Assembly (NCBI RefSeq): GCF_008477545.1
Contig: NZ_VORA01000002.1
Span: 806,001-870,000, forward strand
Direction of reading: 5' to 3'
Length of the DNA: 64,000 nucleotides
Origin: Roseibium aestuarii
Lineage (GTDB): Bacteria > Pseudomonadota > Alphaproteobacteria > Rhizobiales > Stappiaceae
Shown: piece by piece, positions 26,580-37,205 of the stretch
How positions within the stretch are numbered: the first letter of the stretch is position 1
Layout of the letters: the number at the start of each line of letters is the position of its first letter
Made by a program: the position numbers and the translations under genes
Notes under the pieces: model-generated
Told to the model about the DNA's origin: nothing
The model's input: only the letters and a program-made list of their open reading frames with translations
The model's database searches: none

Positions 26580-27884
26580 ATGACCTTTCTCGCACGTGCC
26601 CTGATGGGCGCGACTGCACTCACGCTCGTTGCCGGCCCGGCCCTTGCCGAGAAGCTGACGATCGCGACCGTGAACAACGGCGACATGATCCGCATGCAGA
26701 AGCTGACGGATGACTTCACCGCCAAGAACCCGGACATCGAACTCGAGTGGGTGACCCTCGAGGAAAACGTCCTGCGCCAGCGTGTCACCCAGGACATCGC
26801 GGCCAAGGGTGGCCAGTTCGACGTGATGACCATCGGCACCTACGAAGTTCCGATCTGGGGTGCCCAGGACTGGCTGGTGTCGCTGAACGACCTGCCGGCC
26901 GACTATGACGTGGACGATCTTCTGCCGGCCATCCGCTCCGGCCTGACCGTGGACGGCAACCTCTACGCCGCACCGTTCTACGGCGAGAGCTCCATGGTGA
27001 TGTACCGCAAGGACCTGATGGAGAAGGCTGGCCTGACCATGCCGGAAGCCCCGACCTGGGACTTCATCAAGGAAGCCGCCGCGGCCATGACCGACAAGGA
27101 CAATGAAGTCTACGGCATCTGCCTGCGCGGCAAGGCCGGCTGGGGCGAGAACATGGCCTTCCTGACGGCCATGGGCAACTCCTTCGGCGCACGCTGGTTC
27201 GACGAGGAGTGGAAGCCGCAGTTCGACAGCCAGGCCTGGTCCGACACGCTGACCTTCTACCTCGACCTGATGAACAGCTACGGCCCTCCGGGCGCCTCGT
27301 CCAACGGCTTCAACGAGAACCTCTCCCTCTTCCAGACCGGCAAGTGCGGCATGTGGATCGACGCCACCGTGGCGGCGTCCTTCGTGACCAACCCGACCGA
27401 CAGCCAGGTCGCCGACAAGGTCGGCTTCGCCCTGGCTCCGGACAAGGGCCTGGGCAAGCGCGGCAACTGGCTCTGGGCCTGGTCCCTCGCCATTCCGGCC
27501 GGCTCCGACAGCGTCGACGCGGCGAAGAAGTTCGTCGCCTGGGCAACGTCCAAGGACTACACCGCGCTGGTCGCGTCCAAGGAAGGCTGGGCGAACGTTC
27601 CCCCGGGAACCCGCACCTCTCTTTATGAGAACGCCGAATACGCCAAGGTGCCCTTCGCCAAGATGACCATCGACAGCATCAACGCCGCCGACCCCAAGTC
27701 GCCGACCGTTGATCCGGTGCCCTACACCGGCGTTCAGTTCGTCGCGATCCCCGAGTTCGCCGGCATTGCCACCCAGGTCGGTCAGGAATTCTCCGCCGCC
27801 CTGGCCGGACAGCAGTCTGCTGCCGACGCGCTCGCAAAGGCCCAGAGCCTGACCGCCGACGAAATGGAAGCCGCTGGCTACTAA
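26580..27884 (+). CDS. smoE: Sorbitol/mannitol ABC transporter solute-binding protein
   Basis: 434 residues, with a signal peptide of about 23 residues ending GPALA. The ATG at 26580 follows GGGAGGAAA. The mature protein begins EKLTIATVNNGDMIRMQKL and contains VMTIGTYEVPIWGAQDWL and PFYGESSMVMYRKDLM, typical of family-1 polyol-binding proteins such as SmoE. The genes that follow (two permeases, ATPase, sorbitol dehydrogenase, mannitol dehydrogenase, sugar kinase) reproduce the smo operon. A strong hairpin follows the stop, probably giving the binding protein excess over the permeases. Confidence 0.92.
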   Translation: MTFLARALMGATALTLVAGPALAEKLTIATVNNGDMIRMQKLTDDFTAKNPDIELEWVTLEENVLRQRVTQDIAAKGGQFDVMTIGTYEVPIWGAQDWLVSLNDLPADYDVDDLLPAIRSGLTVDGNLYAAPFYGESSMVMYRKDLMEKAGLTMPEAPTWDFIKEAAAAMTDKDNEVYGICLRGKAGWGENMAFLTAMGNSFGARWFDEEWKPQFDSQAWSDTLTFYLDLMNSYGPPGASSNGFNENLSLFQTGKCGMWIDATVAASFVTNPTDSQVADKVGFALAPDKGLGKRGNWLWAWSLAIPAGSDSVDAAKKFVAWATSKDYTALVASKEGWANVPPGTRTSLYENAEYAKVPFAKMTIDSINAADPKSPTVDPVPYTGVQFVAIPEFAGIATQVGQEFSAALAGQQSAADALAKAQSLTADEMEAAGY

Positions 27885-27898
27885 GAGCCTCCCGACTG

Positions 27899-27928
27899 CG
27901 GGGGACGGGTCCGCCCGTCCCCCGTTTT
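27899..27928 (+). other. Strong hairpin between smoE and smoF (attenuator or stabiliser)
   Basis: CGGGGGACGGG (27899-27909) pairs with 27914-27924 over 11 bp with a TCCG tetraloop, followed by TTTTCTCTT. It has the look of a terminator but lies inside an operon, so partial termination or 3' protection of smoE mRNA is expected. Confidence 0.75.
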
Positions 27929-28003
27929 CTCTTCCCGCCGGCACCCGCCCCGCCGAATCCATCGACCGCAGGGCTCCCCGCAGGGATCAAAGGACATTCC
28001 GCC

Positions 28004-28870
28004 ATGGCTACTCAGCACTCGCGCGCCGCCGCTCGCCTGATGATGGCTCCTGCCGTCGTCCTGCTGCTCGGCTGGATGCTCGTGCCCCTGATCATGACCC
28101 TCACCTTTTCCTTCAAGAAATACCTGCCCCTGAAGGGCGGCGACCTCGGATGGGTGGGTTTCGAGAACTACATCCGCTTCTTCACCGCCTCCGCCTTCTG
28201 GCCCAGTGTCCTCTCCACCCTGATCCTGGTCGGCGGCGTTCTCGCCATCACGGTCGTGCTGGGCGTTCTTCTCGCCCTTCTGCTCGACCAGCCCTTCTGG
28301 GGACAGGGCATCGTCCGCATCCTGGTCATCGCACCGTTCTTCGTCATGCCGACCGTTTCCGCACTGGTGTGGAAGAACATGTTCATGGATCCGGTGAACG
28401 GGCTTTTCGCTCATCTCTTCAAGGCATTCGGCGCCCAGCCCTATGACTGGCTGTCCCAGTCGCCGCTGCTGTCGATCATCGTGATCGTCGCCTGGCAGTG
28501 GCTGCCCTTTGCCACCCTGATCCTGCTGACCGCGATCCAGTCCCTCGACAGCGAACAGCTGGAGGCCGCCGAAATGGACGGCGCGCCGGTGCTTGCCCGA
28601 TTCGGCTACATCGTGCTGCCCCATCTGGCCCGGGCGATCACCGTGGTCATCCTGATCCAGACCATCTTCCTGCTCTCGATCTTCGCGGAAATCTTCGTGA
28701 CGACCCAGGGCTCCTTCGGCACCAAGACCCTGACCTACCTGATCTACCAGCGCGTGCTGGAAAGCCAGAACGTCGGCCTGGGCTCCGCTGGCGGCATCTT
28801 CGCCGTCATTCTCGCCAATATCGTCGCGATCTTCCTGATGCGGATCGTCGGCAAGAACCTCGACGCCTGA
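28004..28870 (+). CDS. smoF: Sorbitol/mannitol ABC transporter permease
   Basis: 288-residue membrane protein of the MalF type with six membrane segments; the EAA motif is LEAAEMDGAPVLARFGYIVLPHLA. N-terminal RLMMAPAVVLLLGWMLVPLIMTLTFSF is typical. It pairs with the SmoG permease 15 bases downstream. The start at 28004 has AAAGGA about 12 bases upstream. The 119-base gap to smoE holds the attenuator-like hairpin. Confidence 0.93.
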   Translation: MATQHSRAAARLMMAPAVVLLLGWMLVPLIMTLTFSFKKYLPLKGGDLGWVGFENYIRFFTASAFWPSVLSTLILVGGVLAITVVLGVLLALLLDQPFWGQGIVRILVIAPFFVMPTVSALVWKNMFMDPVNGLFAHLFKAFGAQPYDWLSQSPLLSIIVIVAWQWLPFATLILLTAIQSLDSEQLEAAEMDGAPVLARFGYIVLPHLARAITVVILIQTIFLLSIFAEIFVTTQGSFGTKTLTYLIYQRVLESQNVGLGSAGGIFAVILANIVAIFLMRIVGKNLDA

Positions 28871-28885
28871 GGAGGACAGAAGACC

Positions 28886-29716
28886 ATGGCACGCCGTGTC
28901 TCGACCCGCCGCAAGGCGATCACCACCCTCGCCGCCTGGAGCGTCGGGTTCCTCATCTTCTTCCCCATCCTGTGGACCGTGCTGACCAGCTTCAAGACCG
29001 AAGCCCAGGCCATCGCCGATCCCCCGCTCTTCCTCGGCTTCGACTGGACGCTGGAGAACTATGCGGTCGTCCAGGAACGCTCCGACTATCTGCGCTTCCT
29101 CTGGAACTCGGTGATCATTGCGGGCGGCTCCACCCTGCTCGGCACCATGGTCGCCATTCCGGCCGCCTGGGCCATGGCCTTCGTGCCCGGCAAGAAGACC
29201 AAGGACATCCTGCTGTGGATGCTCTCCACCAAGATGCTGCCTGCCGTCGGGGTGCTCTATCCGATCTACCTGATCTTCATCCAGCTGGGTCTGCTCGACA
29301 GCCGCATCGGTCTGGTCGTCGTGCTGATGCTCTGCAACCTGCCGATCATCGTGTGGATGCTCTACACCTACTTCAAGGAAATCCCCGGCGAGATCCTTGA
29401 GGCCGCCCGCATGGACGGGGCGACCCTGCGCGAGGAAATCCTCTACGTGCTGACGCCCATGGCCGTGCCCGGCATCGCCTCCACCATCCTGCTCAACATC
29501 ATCCTGGCCTGGAACGAAGCCTTCTGGACCCTGAACCTGACGGCGGCCAAGGCCGCACCGCTCACCGCGTTCATCGCCAGCTACTCCAGCCCCGAAGGGC
29601 TCTTCTACGCCAAACTGTCGGCCGCCTCGACACTCGCCATCGCACCGATCCTGATCCTCGGCTGGTTCAGCCAGAAGCAGCTCGTGCGCGGTCTCACCTT
29701 CGGCGCCGTGAAATAA
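28886..29716 (+). CDS. smoG: Sorbitol/mannitol ABC transporter permease
   Basis: 276-residue MalG-type permease. The EAA loop is [27 protein letters not shown]. It starts behind GAGGAGG and ends with the typical short C-terminus GLTFGAVK. It forms the channel with SmoF and is followed by the SmoK ATPase after 11 bases. Confidence 0.93.
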   Translation: MARRVSTRRKAITTLAAWSVGFLIFFPILWTVLTSFKTEAQAIADPPLFLGFDWTLENYAVVQERSDYLRFLWNSVIIAGGSTLLGTMVAIPAAWAMAFVPGKKTKDILLWMLSTKMLPAVGVLYPIYLIFIQLGLLDSRIGLVVVLMLCNLPIIVWMLYTYFKEIPGEILEAARMDGATLREEILYVLTPMAVPGIASTILLNIILAWNEAFWTLNLTAAKAAPLTAFIASYSSPEGLFYAKLSAASTLAIAPILILGWFSQKQLVRGLTFGAVK

Positions 29717-29727
29717 GGATCTTCAAG

Positions 29728-30725
<998 letters not shown>

Positions 30726-30729
<4 letters not shown>

Positions 30730-31499
30730 ACCGCCTCAAGGGGAAATCCGCCCTGATCACCGGTGCCGCCCGCGGCATCGGCAAGGCTTTCGCCCAAGCC
30801 TATCTGGACGAAGGCGCGACCGTCGCCATCGCCGACATCAACCTCGACGGCGCGAAGGCCGCCGCCGAGGACCTCGGCGCGCGCGCCTATGCGGTCTCCC
30901 TCGACGTGACAGATCAGGCCTCGATCGATGCCGCCATCCGCGCTGTCGAGACCCGCACCGGCGGCCTCGACATCCTGATCAACAATGCGGCCCTCTTCGA
31001 TCTCGCGCCCATCGTCGAGATCACCCGGGAGAGCTACGACCGGCTGTTCCAGATCAACGTCTCGGGCACGCTCTTCATGATGCAGGCCGCCGCCCGCTCC
31101 ATGATCGCCCGCGGGAAGGGCGGCAAGATCATCAACATGGCGAGCCAGGCCGGCCGCCGCGGCGAGGCCCTCGTCGGCGTCTACTGTGCCACCAAGGCCG
31201 CCGTCATCAGCCTCACCCAGTCGGCCGGGCTGGATCTGATCAGGCACGGCATCAACGTCAACGCCATCGCACCCGGCGTCGTCGATGGCGAGCACTGGGA
31301 CGGCGTCGACGCCCTCTTTGCGAAATACGAAAACCGCCCCCTGGGCGAAAAGAAACGCCTCGTCGGGGAAGCGGTCCCCTATGGCCGCATGGGCACCGCC
31401 CGAGACCTGACCGGCATGGCCGTCTTCCTGGCTTCCTCGGAGGCCGATTACATCCTCGCCCAGACCTACAACGTCGACGGCGGAAACTGGATGAGCTGA
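30726..31499 (+). CDS. smoS: Sorbitol (D-glucitol) dehydrogenase, SDR family
   Basis: 257 residues, the size of Rhodobacter SmoS. The cofactor motif is TGAARGIG, Asp in [10 protein letters not shown] favours NAD, and the catalytic residues lie in [10 protein letters not shown] and [11 protein letters not shown]. It oxidises D-sorbitol to D-fructose (and galactitol to tagatose in characterised relatives). The start at 30726 overlaps the ATPase stop, and mannitol dehydrogenase follows after 3 bases. Confidence 0.92.
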
Positions 31500-31502
31500 G
31501 AA

Positions 31503-32975
31503 ATGACCATCGAATTGAACCAGAACACCCTCGGCACCCTGCCGGAGGGGATCCGTGCACCTGCCTACGACCGCGCCGCCCTGACCCCCGGCATCGTTCA
31601 CATCGGAGTGGGCAACTTTCATCGCGCCCATCAGGCGGTCTATCTCGACCGGCTCTTCGCGAAGGGGCTCGACCACGACTGGGCCCTCGTGGGCGCCGGC
31701 GTGAAATCCTATGACAATGCGATGCGCGAGAAGCTGAAGGGCCAGGACTGGCTGACCACCGTGGTGGAGCTGGACCCGAGCGGCTATTCCGCCTCCGTGA
31801 TCGGCTCCATGATCGACTTCGCCGAAATCGATGCGCAGACCCTGATCGCCACGCTCATCCGGCCCGAGATCCGCATCGTGTCCCTCACGATCACCGAGGG
31901 CGGTTACTTCATCAATGCCAAGACCGGCGGCTTCGACGCCTCCCATCCGGACATTCAGGCGGACATCGACCATCCGGAAGCGCCCAACACCGTCTTCGGC
32001 CTGCTGATCACCGCCCTTGCCCTGCGCAAGGACACCGGCCTCCCGCCCTTCACCATCCTGTCCTGCGACAACCTGCCGGAAAATGGCCATGTGGCGCGCC
32101 AGACCGTACTCGGCCTCGCCCGGCTGATGACCCCGGATCTGGCCGGCTGGATCGAAGCAAACGTCGCCTTCCCCAACTCCATGGTCGACTGCATCACCCC
32201 GGCCACGTCCGAGCGCGAGATCACCATGGTGAAGGACCGCTTCGGCATCGCAGACCGGGCGCCTGTCGCCTGCGAGCCCTTCCGCCAGTGGGTGATGGAA
32301 GACAACTTCCCCACCGGCCGCCCGCAGCTGGAAGAAGTCGGCGTTGAATTCGTCAAGGACGTCGCCCCTTACGAACTGATGAAGCTGCGTCTTCTCAACG
32401 GCGGCCACGCGGCGATTGCCTATCCCTCTGCCCTGCTGGGTCACCACTTCGTGCATGAGGCCATGGCCGATCCGGACATTGCCAACTGGCTGGCAAAGCT
32501 CATCGGCCTCGACGTGATCCCGCTCATCCCCACCATCCCGGGGATCGACTTCAACACCTATCTGAAGACCTGTGGCAACCGCTTCGCCAATCCGGCCGTT
32601 GGCGACACCATCGCCCGCCTCTGCCTCGACGGCTCCAACCGGCAGCCGAAATTCATCCTGCCGAGCATCCACGACGCTCTCAGCCAGGGCCGCTCGATCC
32701 AAGGTCTGGCACTCGAGGTTGCCTTCTGGTGCCGCTATTGCGCCGCCACCGCCGACCCGGCCTTCGGACAGCCGCTGGAAGACGAAAGGCGCGACCAGCT
32801 TCAGAAGGCAGCTCTGGCCACCCGCGAAGACCCGCGCGCCTTCCTTGCGTTGACCGATATTTTCGGCAATCTGGGCCAGCACCCCGGTTTCACCGAGGCC
32901 TTCTCCCAACACATGCACGACCTGTGGACCCACGGGACCCGCGACGTGCTGAAGGCCTTCCTGGCAAAGGACTGA
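31503..32975 (+). CDS. mtlK: Mannitol 2-dehydrogenase (polyol-specific long-chain dehydrogenase)
   Basis: 490 residues, full length for the family. The N-terminal Rossmann motif is GIVHIGVGNFHRAHQAVYLDRLF; the catalytic Lys-Asn-His triad is in KLRLLNGGHAAIAY, and SCDNLPENG is the conserved loop before the domain junction. It converts D-mannitol (and D-arabinitol or sorbitol in relatives) to the ketose with NAD. It is paralogous to UxuB at 41947 but falls in the polyol operon next to smoS. No clear Shine-Dalgarno is seen, suggesting coupling to smoS translation. Confidence 0.93.
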   Translation: MTIELNQNTLGTLPEGIRAPAYDRAALTPGIVHIGVGNFHRAHQAVYLDRLFAKGLDHDWALVGAGVKSYDNAMREKLKGQDWLTTVVELDPSGYSASVIGSMIDFAEIDAQTLIATLIRPEIRIVSLTITEGGYFINAKTGGFDASHPDIQADIDHPEAPNTVFGLLITALALRKDTGLPPFTILSCDNLPENGHVARQTVLGLARLMTPDLAGWIEANVAFPNSMVDCITPATSEREITMVKDRFGIADRAPVACEPFRQWVMEDNFPTGRPQLEEVGVEFVKDVAPYELMKLRLLNGGHAAIAYPSALLGHHFVHEAMADPDIANWLAKLIGLDVIPLIPTIPGIDFNTYLKTCGNRFANPAVGDTIARLCLDGSNRQPKFILPSIHDALSQGRSIQGLALEVAFWCRYCAATADPAFGQPLEDERRDQLQKAALATREDPRAFLALTDIFGNLGQHPGFTEAFSQHMHDLWTHGTRDVLKAFLAKD

Positions 32976-32982
32976 CCCCGCC

Positions 32983-33915
32983 ATGCTGCTCTGCTGCGGC
33001 GAATCCCTCATCGACATGATCCCGGCTCAGGGGACTGAAGGCGAAGCCGCCTTCTCTCCCTTGAGCGGGGGCGCGATCTTCAACACGGCCATTGCTCTCG
33101 GACGGCTCGGCAAGGCAGCCGGCCTGATGACCGGACTGTCCTCGGACCTGTTCGGAAAGCAACTGGAAGCGGCCCTGACCGAGAGCGGCGTCGACACCGG
33201 CTATGCGATCCGCTCCGGCCGCCCGACGACGCTTGCCTTCGTCTCCCTGAAGGACGGCCACGCGACCTATGTCTTCTATGACGAGAACACCGCCGGACGC
33301 ATGATCCGGCCGGAGGATCTGCCCGCCCTCGGCGAAAGCGTTTCCACCCTCTATTTCGGCGGCATCAGCCTTGCGGTCGAGCCCTGCGCCGACACCTATG
33401 CTGCCCTTCTGACCCGCGAGGCGGCAACGCGGGTGATCATGATCGACCCGAACATCCGCCCCGGCTTCATTGCCGACGAGGCCCGCTATCGCGGGCGCCT
33501 GAAGGCCATGATCGCCCAGAGCGACATCGTGAAGGTGTCCGACGAAGATCTGACCTGGATGGATGCTGGCCCGGCCCCGATCGAGGACAAGGCCCGCGCC
33601 CTTCTGGCGGCAGGTCCGAGCCTGGTGATCGTGACCCGCGGCAAGGAGGGAGCCATCGCCCTGACCGCCTCGGGCGTGAGCATCGAGGTCGCCGGTCGTC
33701 CTGTGACCGTGGTGGACACGGTGGGGGCGGGCGACACGTTTAACGCGGGCGTTCTCGCCTCGCTTTCCGATCAGGGTCTGCTGACAAAGGACAAGGTGGC
33801 CAGCCTGTCGCCGGACGCTCTGAAGGCAGCGCTCGAGCTTGGCGCTCAGGTCGCCGCCATCACCGTGTCGCGGGCTGGTGCCAATCCGCCCTGGGCCTCG
33901 GAACTCGGAGCCTGA
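32983..33915 (+). CDS. PfkB-family carbohydrate kinase, probable fructokinase
   Basis: 310 residues of the ribokinase/PfkB family. The N-terminal CCGESLIDMIP and GGAIFNTAIALGRLG bind sugar, and the C-terminal signature DTVGAGDTFNAGVLA holds the catalytic Asp and anion hole. Within the polyol operon both dehydrogenases yield fructose, so phosphorylation to fructose 6-phosphate is the expected role. It is the last gene of the operon, followed by a terminator region shared with the convergent KDG kinase gene. Confidence 0.88.
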   Translation: MLLCCGESLIDMIPAQGTEGEAAFSPLSGGAIFNTAIALGRLGKAAGLMTGLSSDLFGKQLEAALTESGVDTGYAIRSGRPTTLAFVSLKDGHATYVFYDENTAGRMIRPEDLPALGESVSTLYFGGISLAVEPCADTYAALLTREAATRVIMIDPNIRPGFIADEARYRGRLKAMIAQSDIVKVSDEDLTWMDAGPAPIEDKARALLAAGPSLVIVTRGKEGAIALTASGVSIEVAGRPVTVVDTVGAGDTFNAGVLASLSDQGLLTKDKVASLSPDALKAALELGAQVAAITVSRAGANPPWASELGA

Positions 33916-33916
33916 G

Positions 33917-33952
33917 AAAAGAGAGCGGCGCTGGCTTCGGCTTCAGCGCCGC
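33917..33952 (-). terminator. Terminator between convergent kinase genes
   Basis: GCGGCGCTG (33925-33933) pairs with CAGCGCCGC (33944-33952). Read on the minus strand, the stem is followed by TCTCTTTTCTC, so it mainly serves the KDG kinase unit, and it may also slow plus-strand read-through from the polyol operon. Confidence 0.75.
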
Positions 33953-33959
33953 AAGAGCT

Positions 33960-34901
33960 TCAGCCGGCCACCGCCGATCCCGTCTCGCGGGCGAGCGAAA
34001 CCTGCACCAGCGCACCGCGCTGCTGCACCACCTGGCCTGCGACGTCGCAACCAAGCGCAACGGCCCGCTCGAGAGACGTACCTTCCGCAAGGGCTGCAAG
34101 CACCGCACCATTAAAGGCATCGCCGGCCGAGGTCGTGTCGACTATCTCCCGCACCGGCGCCGGCGAGACGAGGACATCCTCCCGTCCGCGCTGCCGGATC
34201 AGGACCGCGCCCGGACCATCCTTCACGATCAGCAGGTCGGCCCCGGCCGCCAGATAGCGCTCGGCGGTCGCACGCAGATCCGCATCGCCGAACCAGGTCG
34301 CCTCATCCTCGAAGCTGGGCAGGATCACATCGGCCACACCCGCCCCGCGCATGGTCCAGTCACGCATGTCGTCCGCACTCGGCCACAGTCGCGGCCGCAG
34401 GTTCGGATCAAAGGCCGTCCGAACCCCGCGCGCCCGCGCCTGAGCGAGCCAGTCGAGCAGGCGCTCGCGGTCCGCCTCGGTCAGGATCGCCAGCGTGATG
34501 CCGGAGAAATAGGCCGTGTCGCCGGGCTGAAGGGCCGCAAATGTCTCGAGCCCTTCCGCCAGCCGTCGTGCTGCCGACTGGGCGCGCCAGTACTGGAAGC
34601 TGCGCTCGCCGTTCTTCAGGAAGATCATGTAGAGACCGACGGTCGCGCCAGGCACCACATGCATGCGCGTCTCGACCCCCTGCGCTTCCATGAAAGCAAT
34701 CATCCGCGCGGAGAGTTCGTCGTCACCGACGCCACTCTGATAGGCAACGCGAAGCGCTTCCGGCCCGGCCACCTGACGGGCATAGAAGGCGGTGTTGAAC
34801 GTATCCCCGGCATAACCGATGGCACAGCTGTCCTCGCCGCGCGGAGACAGCTCCACCATGCACTCGCCAATACACAGGAGACGCTGGGTCATCGGGCTCA
34901 T
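33960..34901 (-). CDS. kdgK: 2-keto-3-deoxygluconate kinase
   Basis: 313-residue PfkB-family kinase. LLCIGECMVELSPRG and GYAGDTFNTAFYARQ at the N-terminus and DTTSAGDAFNGAVLAAL at the C-terminus are characteristic of KdgK. It phosphorylates 2-keto-3-deoxy-D-gluconate to KDPG, the common end product of the KduI/KduD and UxaC/UxuB/UxuA branches encoded just across the divergent promoter. It overlaps the GntR gene by 4 bases and is transcribed with it. The KDPG aldolase gene is not in the window. Confidence 0.92.
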   Translation of the reverse strand: MSPMTQRLLCIGECMVELSPRGEDSCAIGYAGDTFNTAFYARQVAGPEALRVAYQSGVGDDELSARMIAFMEAQGVETRMHVVPGATVGLYMIFLKNGERSFQYWRAQSAARRLAEGLETFAALQPGDTAYFSGITLAILTEADRERLLDWLAQARARGVRTAFDPNLRPRLWPSADDMRDWTMRGAGVADVILPSFEDEATWFGDADLRATAERYLAAGADLLIVKDGPGAVLIRQRGREDVLVSPAPVREIVDTTSAGDAFNGAVLAALAEGTSLERAVALGCDVAGQVVQQRGALVQVSLARETGSAVAG

Positions 34902-35590
34902 TCCTCGAAATAATCGGCGTGTTCGGCCCGGATCTGGCCCAGAATGCGGGCGATGCGCCCGAGATGGCTCGTCAGCAGGGCTTCTGCCTCGGCGCGCCGG
35001 TCCTCACGAACGGCCGCGACGATGAGCCGGTGATCGTCCAGCGCGGCCTGGGCACCGGAGGCCAGAGACAGATACCGCACCCGATCCATATGAGCCTTCT
35101 GATCGCGGATCAAGGTCCAGGCATAGTCGTGGCGCGCAATCTCGCAGATCCGCAGATGGAAGGCATCATCCAGCTGATGGAAGGTCTGGCGCTGGTCGGC
35201 ACTGACTGCGGCCTGCTGCACGTGAAGCATCTCCTCCAGCTCGTCGACCTGCGCCGGCGTGATCACCTCCATCGCCGCACGCAGGCAGGCGATCTCCAGC
35301 GCGGTCCGGATGAAGCGGGCCCGGAGCACGGCCGCCTCCGAAACCTTGGTGATCACCGTCGCCCGCTGGGGCCGGATCTGGATGAACCCGAGCTGGGACA
35401 GGCGGAAGAACGCATCCCGGACCGGTTGCCGCGAGACCCCGAGCGCACGCGCCACATCCAGCTCCGACACCTTCGTCCCCGGCGCCAGCTCGAGGGAGAG
35501 GATCTGCTGGTGCAGTTCGTCGAACACCGTATCCGCGATCGAGCGGATCTTGAGAGGTTCAAGCGCCTGGAGGACGCTGGGTCCGGTCAT
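34898..35590 (-). CDS. GntR-family regulator (FCD subfamily) of uronate genes
   Basis: 230 residues from the ATG at 35590; an in-frame TTG at 35620 is a less likely start. The winged helix is IADTVFDELHQQILSLELAPGTKVSELDVARALGVSRQPVRDAFF, followed by an FCD domain with FHQLDDAFHLRICEIARH and DHRLIVAAVRE, in which Asp and His residues usually bind a metal. It is divergent from uxaC and co-transcribed with kdgK, matching UxuR/ExuR-like roles in other bacteria. A uronate or KDG effector is likely. Confidence 0.9.
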   Translation of the reverse strand: MTGPSVLQALEPLKIRSIADTVFDELHQQILSLELAPGTKVSELDVARALGVSRQPVRDAFFRLSQLGFIQIRPQRATVITKVSEAAVLRARFIRTALEIACLRAAMEVITPAQVDELEEMLHVQQAAVSADQRQTFHQLDDAFHLRICEIARHDYAWTLIRDQKAHMDRVRYLSLASGAQAALDDHRLIVAAVREDRRAEAEALLTSHLGRIARILGQIRAEHADYFEE

Positions 35591-35619
35591 GGGTAACGCT
35601 CCGTTGACTCCGAATTTCA

Positions 35620-35640
35620 ACTAGCATATTACTAAACTAG
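35620..35640. promoter_or_regulatory. Candidate GntR operator between kdgK-regulator and uxaC
   Basis: ACTAGCATATTACT (35620-35633) contains an imperfect inverted repeat, TAG-N7-CTA, and matches 10 of 14 positions of the fucose-cluster element ACTAACATGTTAGC (13073-13086). A second ACTAG occurs at 35636-35640. The site is placed to control both the divergent regulator/kdgK unit and uxaC. Confidence 0.5.
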
Positions 35641-35735
35641 ATCGATTTAAAGACCTACCTTCGCTTGCCAACAGTTTGCGAGGGAAAACAAGGGCCTCAC
35701 CCCAAAGGACCCGCGGTCGAGTGGAGGAGCAGACG

Positions 35736-37178
35736 GTGTCCCAGCACCTGACGAAATTGCAGACCCGACAGGCGAGCCGGCTGGATCCGGACCGTCTTTT
35801 CCCGGCCGAGCCGACCCTGCGGTCGCTGGCACGCGATCTCTACGAGACCGTGCGCGACCTGCCCATCGTCAGCCCCCATGGCCACACGGATCCGCGCTGG
35901 TATGCGGAGAACGAGTCCTTCCCGGACCCGGCCCAGCTCTTCATCACCCCCGACCACTATGTCTTCCGCATGCTCTGCTCCCAGGGCATCGACCTCGACA
36001 GCCTCGGCGTTCCCCGGGCCGACGGATCCCGCGCGGAGACCGACGGTCGCAAGATCTGGCGGATCTTTGCCGAGAATTACCATCTCTTCCGCGGCACCCC
36101 GTCGCGCCTCTGGATCGATCATTCCTTCGAGCAGGTCTTCGGCTGGACCGGCCGCCTGTCGGCCGAAACCGCCGACGAGGCCTATGATCACATCGCCGAC
36201 TGCCTGACCCGCCCCGACTTCCGCCCCCGCGCCCTGTTCGAGCGCTTCAACATCGAAGTGATCGCGACCACCGAATCGCCCCTCGACGATCTCAAGTGGC
36301 ACGCGGCGATCCGCGACAGTGGCTGGACCGGACGCGTGGTGACCGCCTATCGCCCCGACGCGGTGGTCGACCCGGAGTTTGACGGCTTTGCCGCCAATGT
36401 CGAGCGCTTCGGCGAACTGGCCGGCGAAGACGCCACGACCTGGCAAGGGTATCTGGCAGCCCATCGCGAGCGCCGTGCCTTCTTCAAGTCCTTCGGCGCC
36501 ACCTCGTCCGATCACGGCCATCCGACCGCGCGCACCGAGAACCTCTCACCGGCCGATGCAGAGGCCCTGTTCCAGAAGGCCCTGAAGGGAACCTGTTCCG
36601 CGGAGGAGGCGGACGCGTTCCGGGGCCACATGCTGACCGAAATGGCCCGCATGAGCCTGGAGGACAGGCTAGTGCTGCAGATCCACGCAGGCAGCCACCG
36701 CAACCATTCTGGGCCGGTGATGGCGACCTTCGGCCGGGACAAGGGCTTCGACATCCCGACCCGCACGGACTATGTGCGCGCGCTCAAGCCCCTGCTCGAT
36801 GCGGTGGGCATGGAGAAGGACCTCTCGGTCATTCTCTTCACCCTCGACGAGACCGCCTATGCTCGCGAGCTCGCACCGCTGGCCGGGGTCTATCCGTCAC
36901 TCAAGCTCGGACCGGCTTGGTGGTTCTACGACAGCCCGGAGGGCATGCGCCGCTTCCGCGAGCTGACCACCGAAACGGCCGGCTTCTACAACACCGTCGG
37001 GTTCAATGATGACACCCGCGCCTTCTGTTCCATTCCTGCCCGGCACGATGTGTCACGGCGGGTGGACTGCGCCTATCTCGCAACCCTCGTGACCACCGGT
37101 CGCCTGGACGAAGATGAGGCTTTCGAGGTCGCTCAAGACCTTGCCTACAGGCTTGCCAAGCAGGCCTACCGGCTCTGA
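35736..37178 (+). CDS. uxaC: Uronate isomerase
   Basis: 480 residues, the usual length of UxaC. The amidohydrolase-fold metal motif is IVSPHGHTDPRWYAEN, and downstream hallmarks include QIHAGSHRNHS, LKLGPAWWFYDSPEGMRR and VGFNDDTRAFCSIPARHD. It isomerises D-glucuronate to D-fructuronate and D-galacturonate to D-tagaturonate. The GTG start at 35736 follows GGAGGAG; the frame is open 20 codons upstream. It heads the uronate operon and is followed by a TRAP transporter after 27 bases. Confidence 0.95.
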   Translation: MSQHLTKLQTRQASRLDPDRLFPAEPTLRSLARDLYETVRDLPIVSPHGHTDPRWYAENESFPDPAQLFITPDHYVFRMLCSQGIDLDSLGVPRADGSRAETDGRKIWRIFAENYHLFRGTPSRLWIDHSFEQVFGWTGRLSAETADEAYDHIADCLTRPDFRPRALFERFNIEVIATTESPLDDLKWHAAIRDSGWTGRVVTAYRPDAVVDPEFDGFAANVERFGELAGEDATTWQGYLAAHRERRAFFKSFGATSSDHGHPTARTENLSPADAEALFQKALKGTCSAEEADAFRGHMLTEMARMSLEDRLVLQIHAGSHRNHSGPVMATFGRDKGFDIPTRTDYVRALKPLLDAVGMEKDLSVILFTLDETAYARELAPLAGVYPSLKLGPAWWFYDSPEGMRRFRELTTETAGFYNTVGFNDDTRAFCSIPARHDVSRRVDCAYLATLVTTGRLDEDEAFEVAQDLAYRLAKQAYRL

Positions 37179-37205
37179 CGAGCCATTTTCTGGGAGGAGA
37201 ATGGA

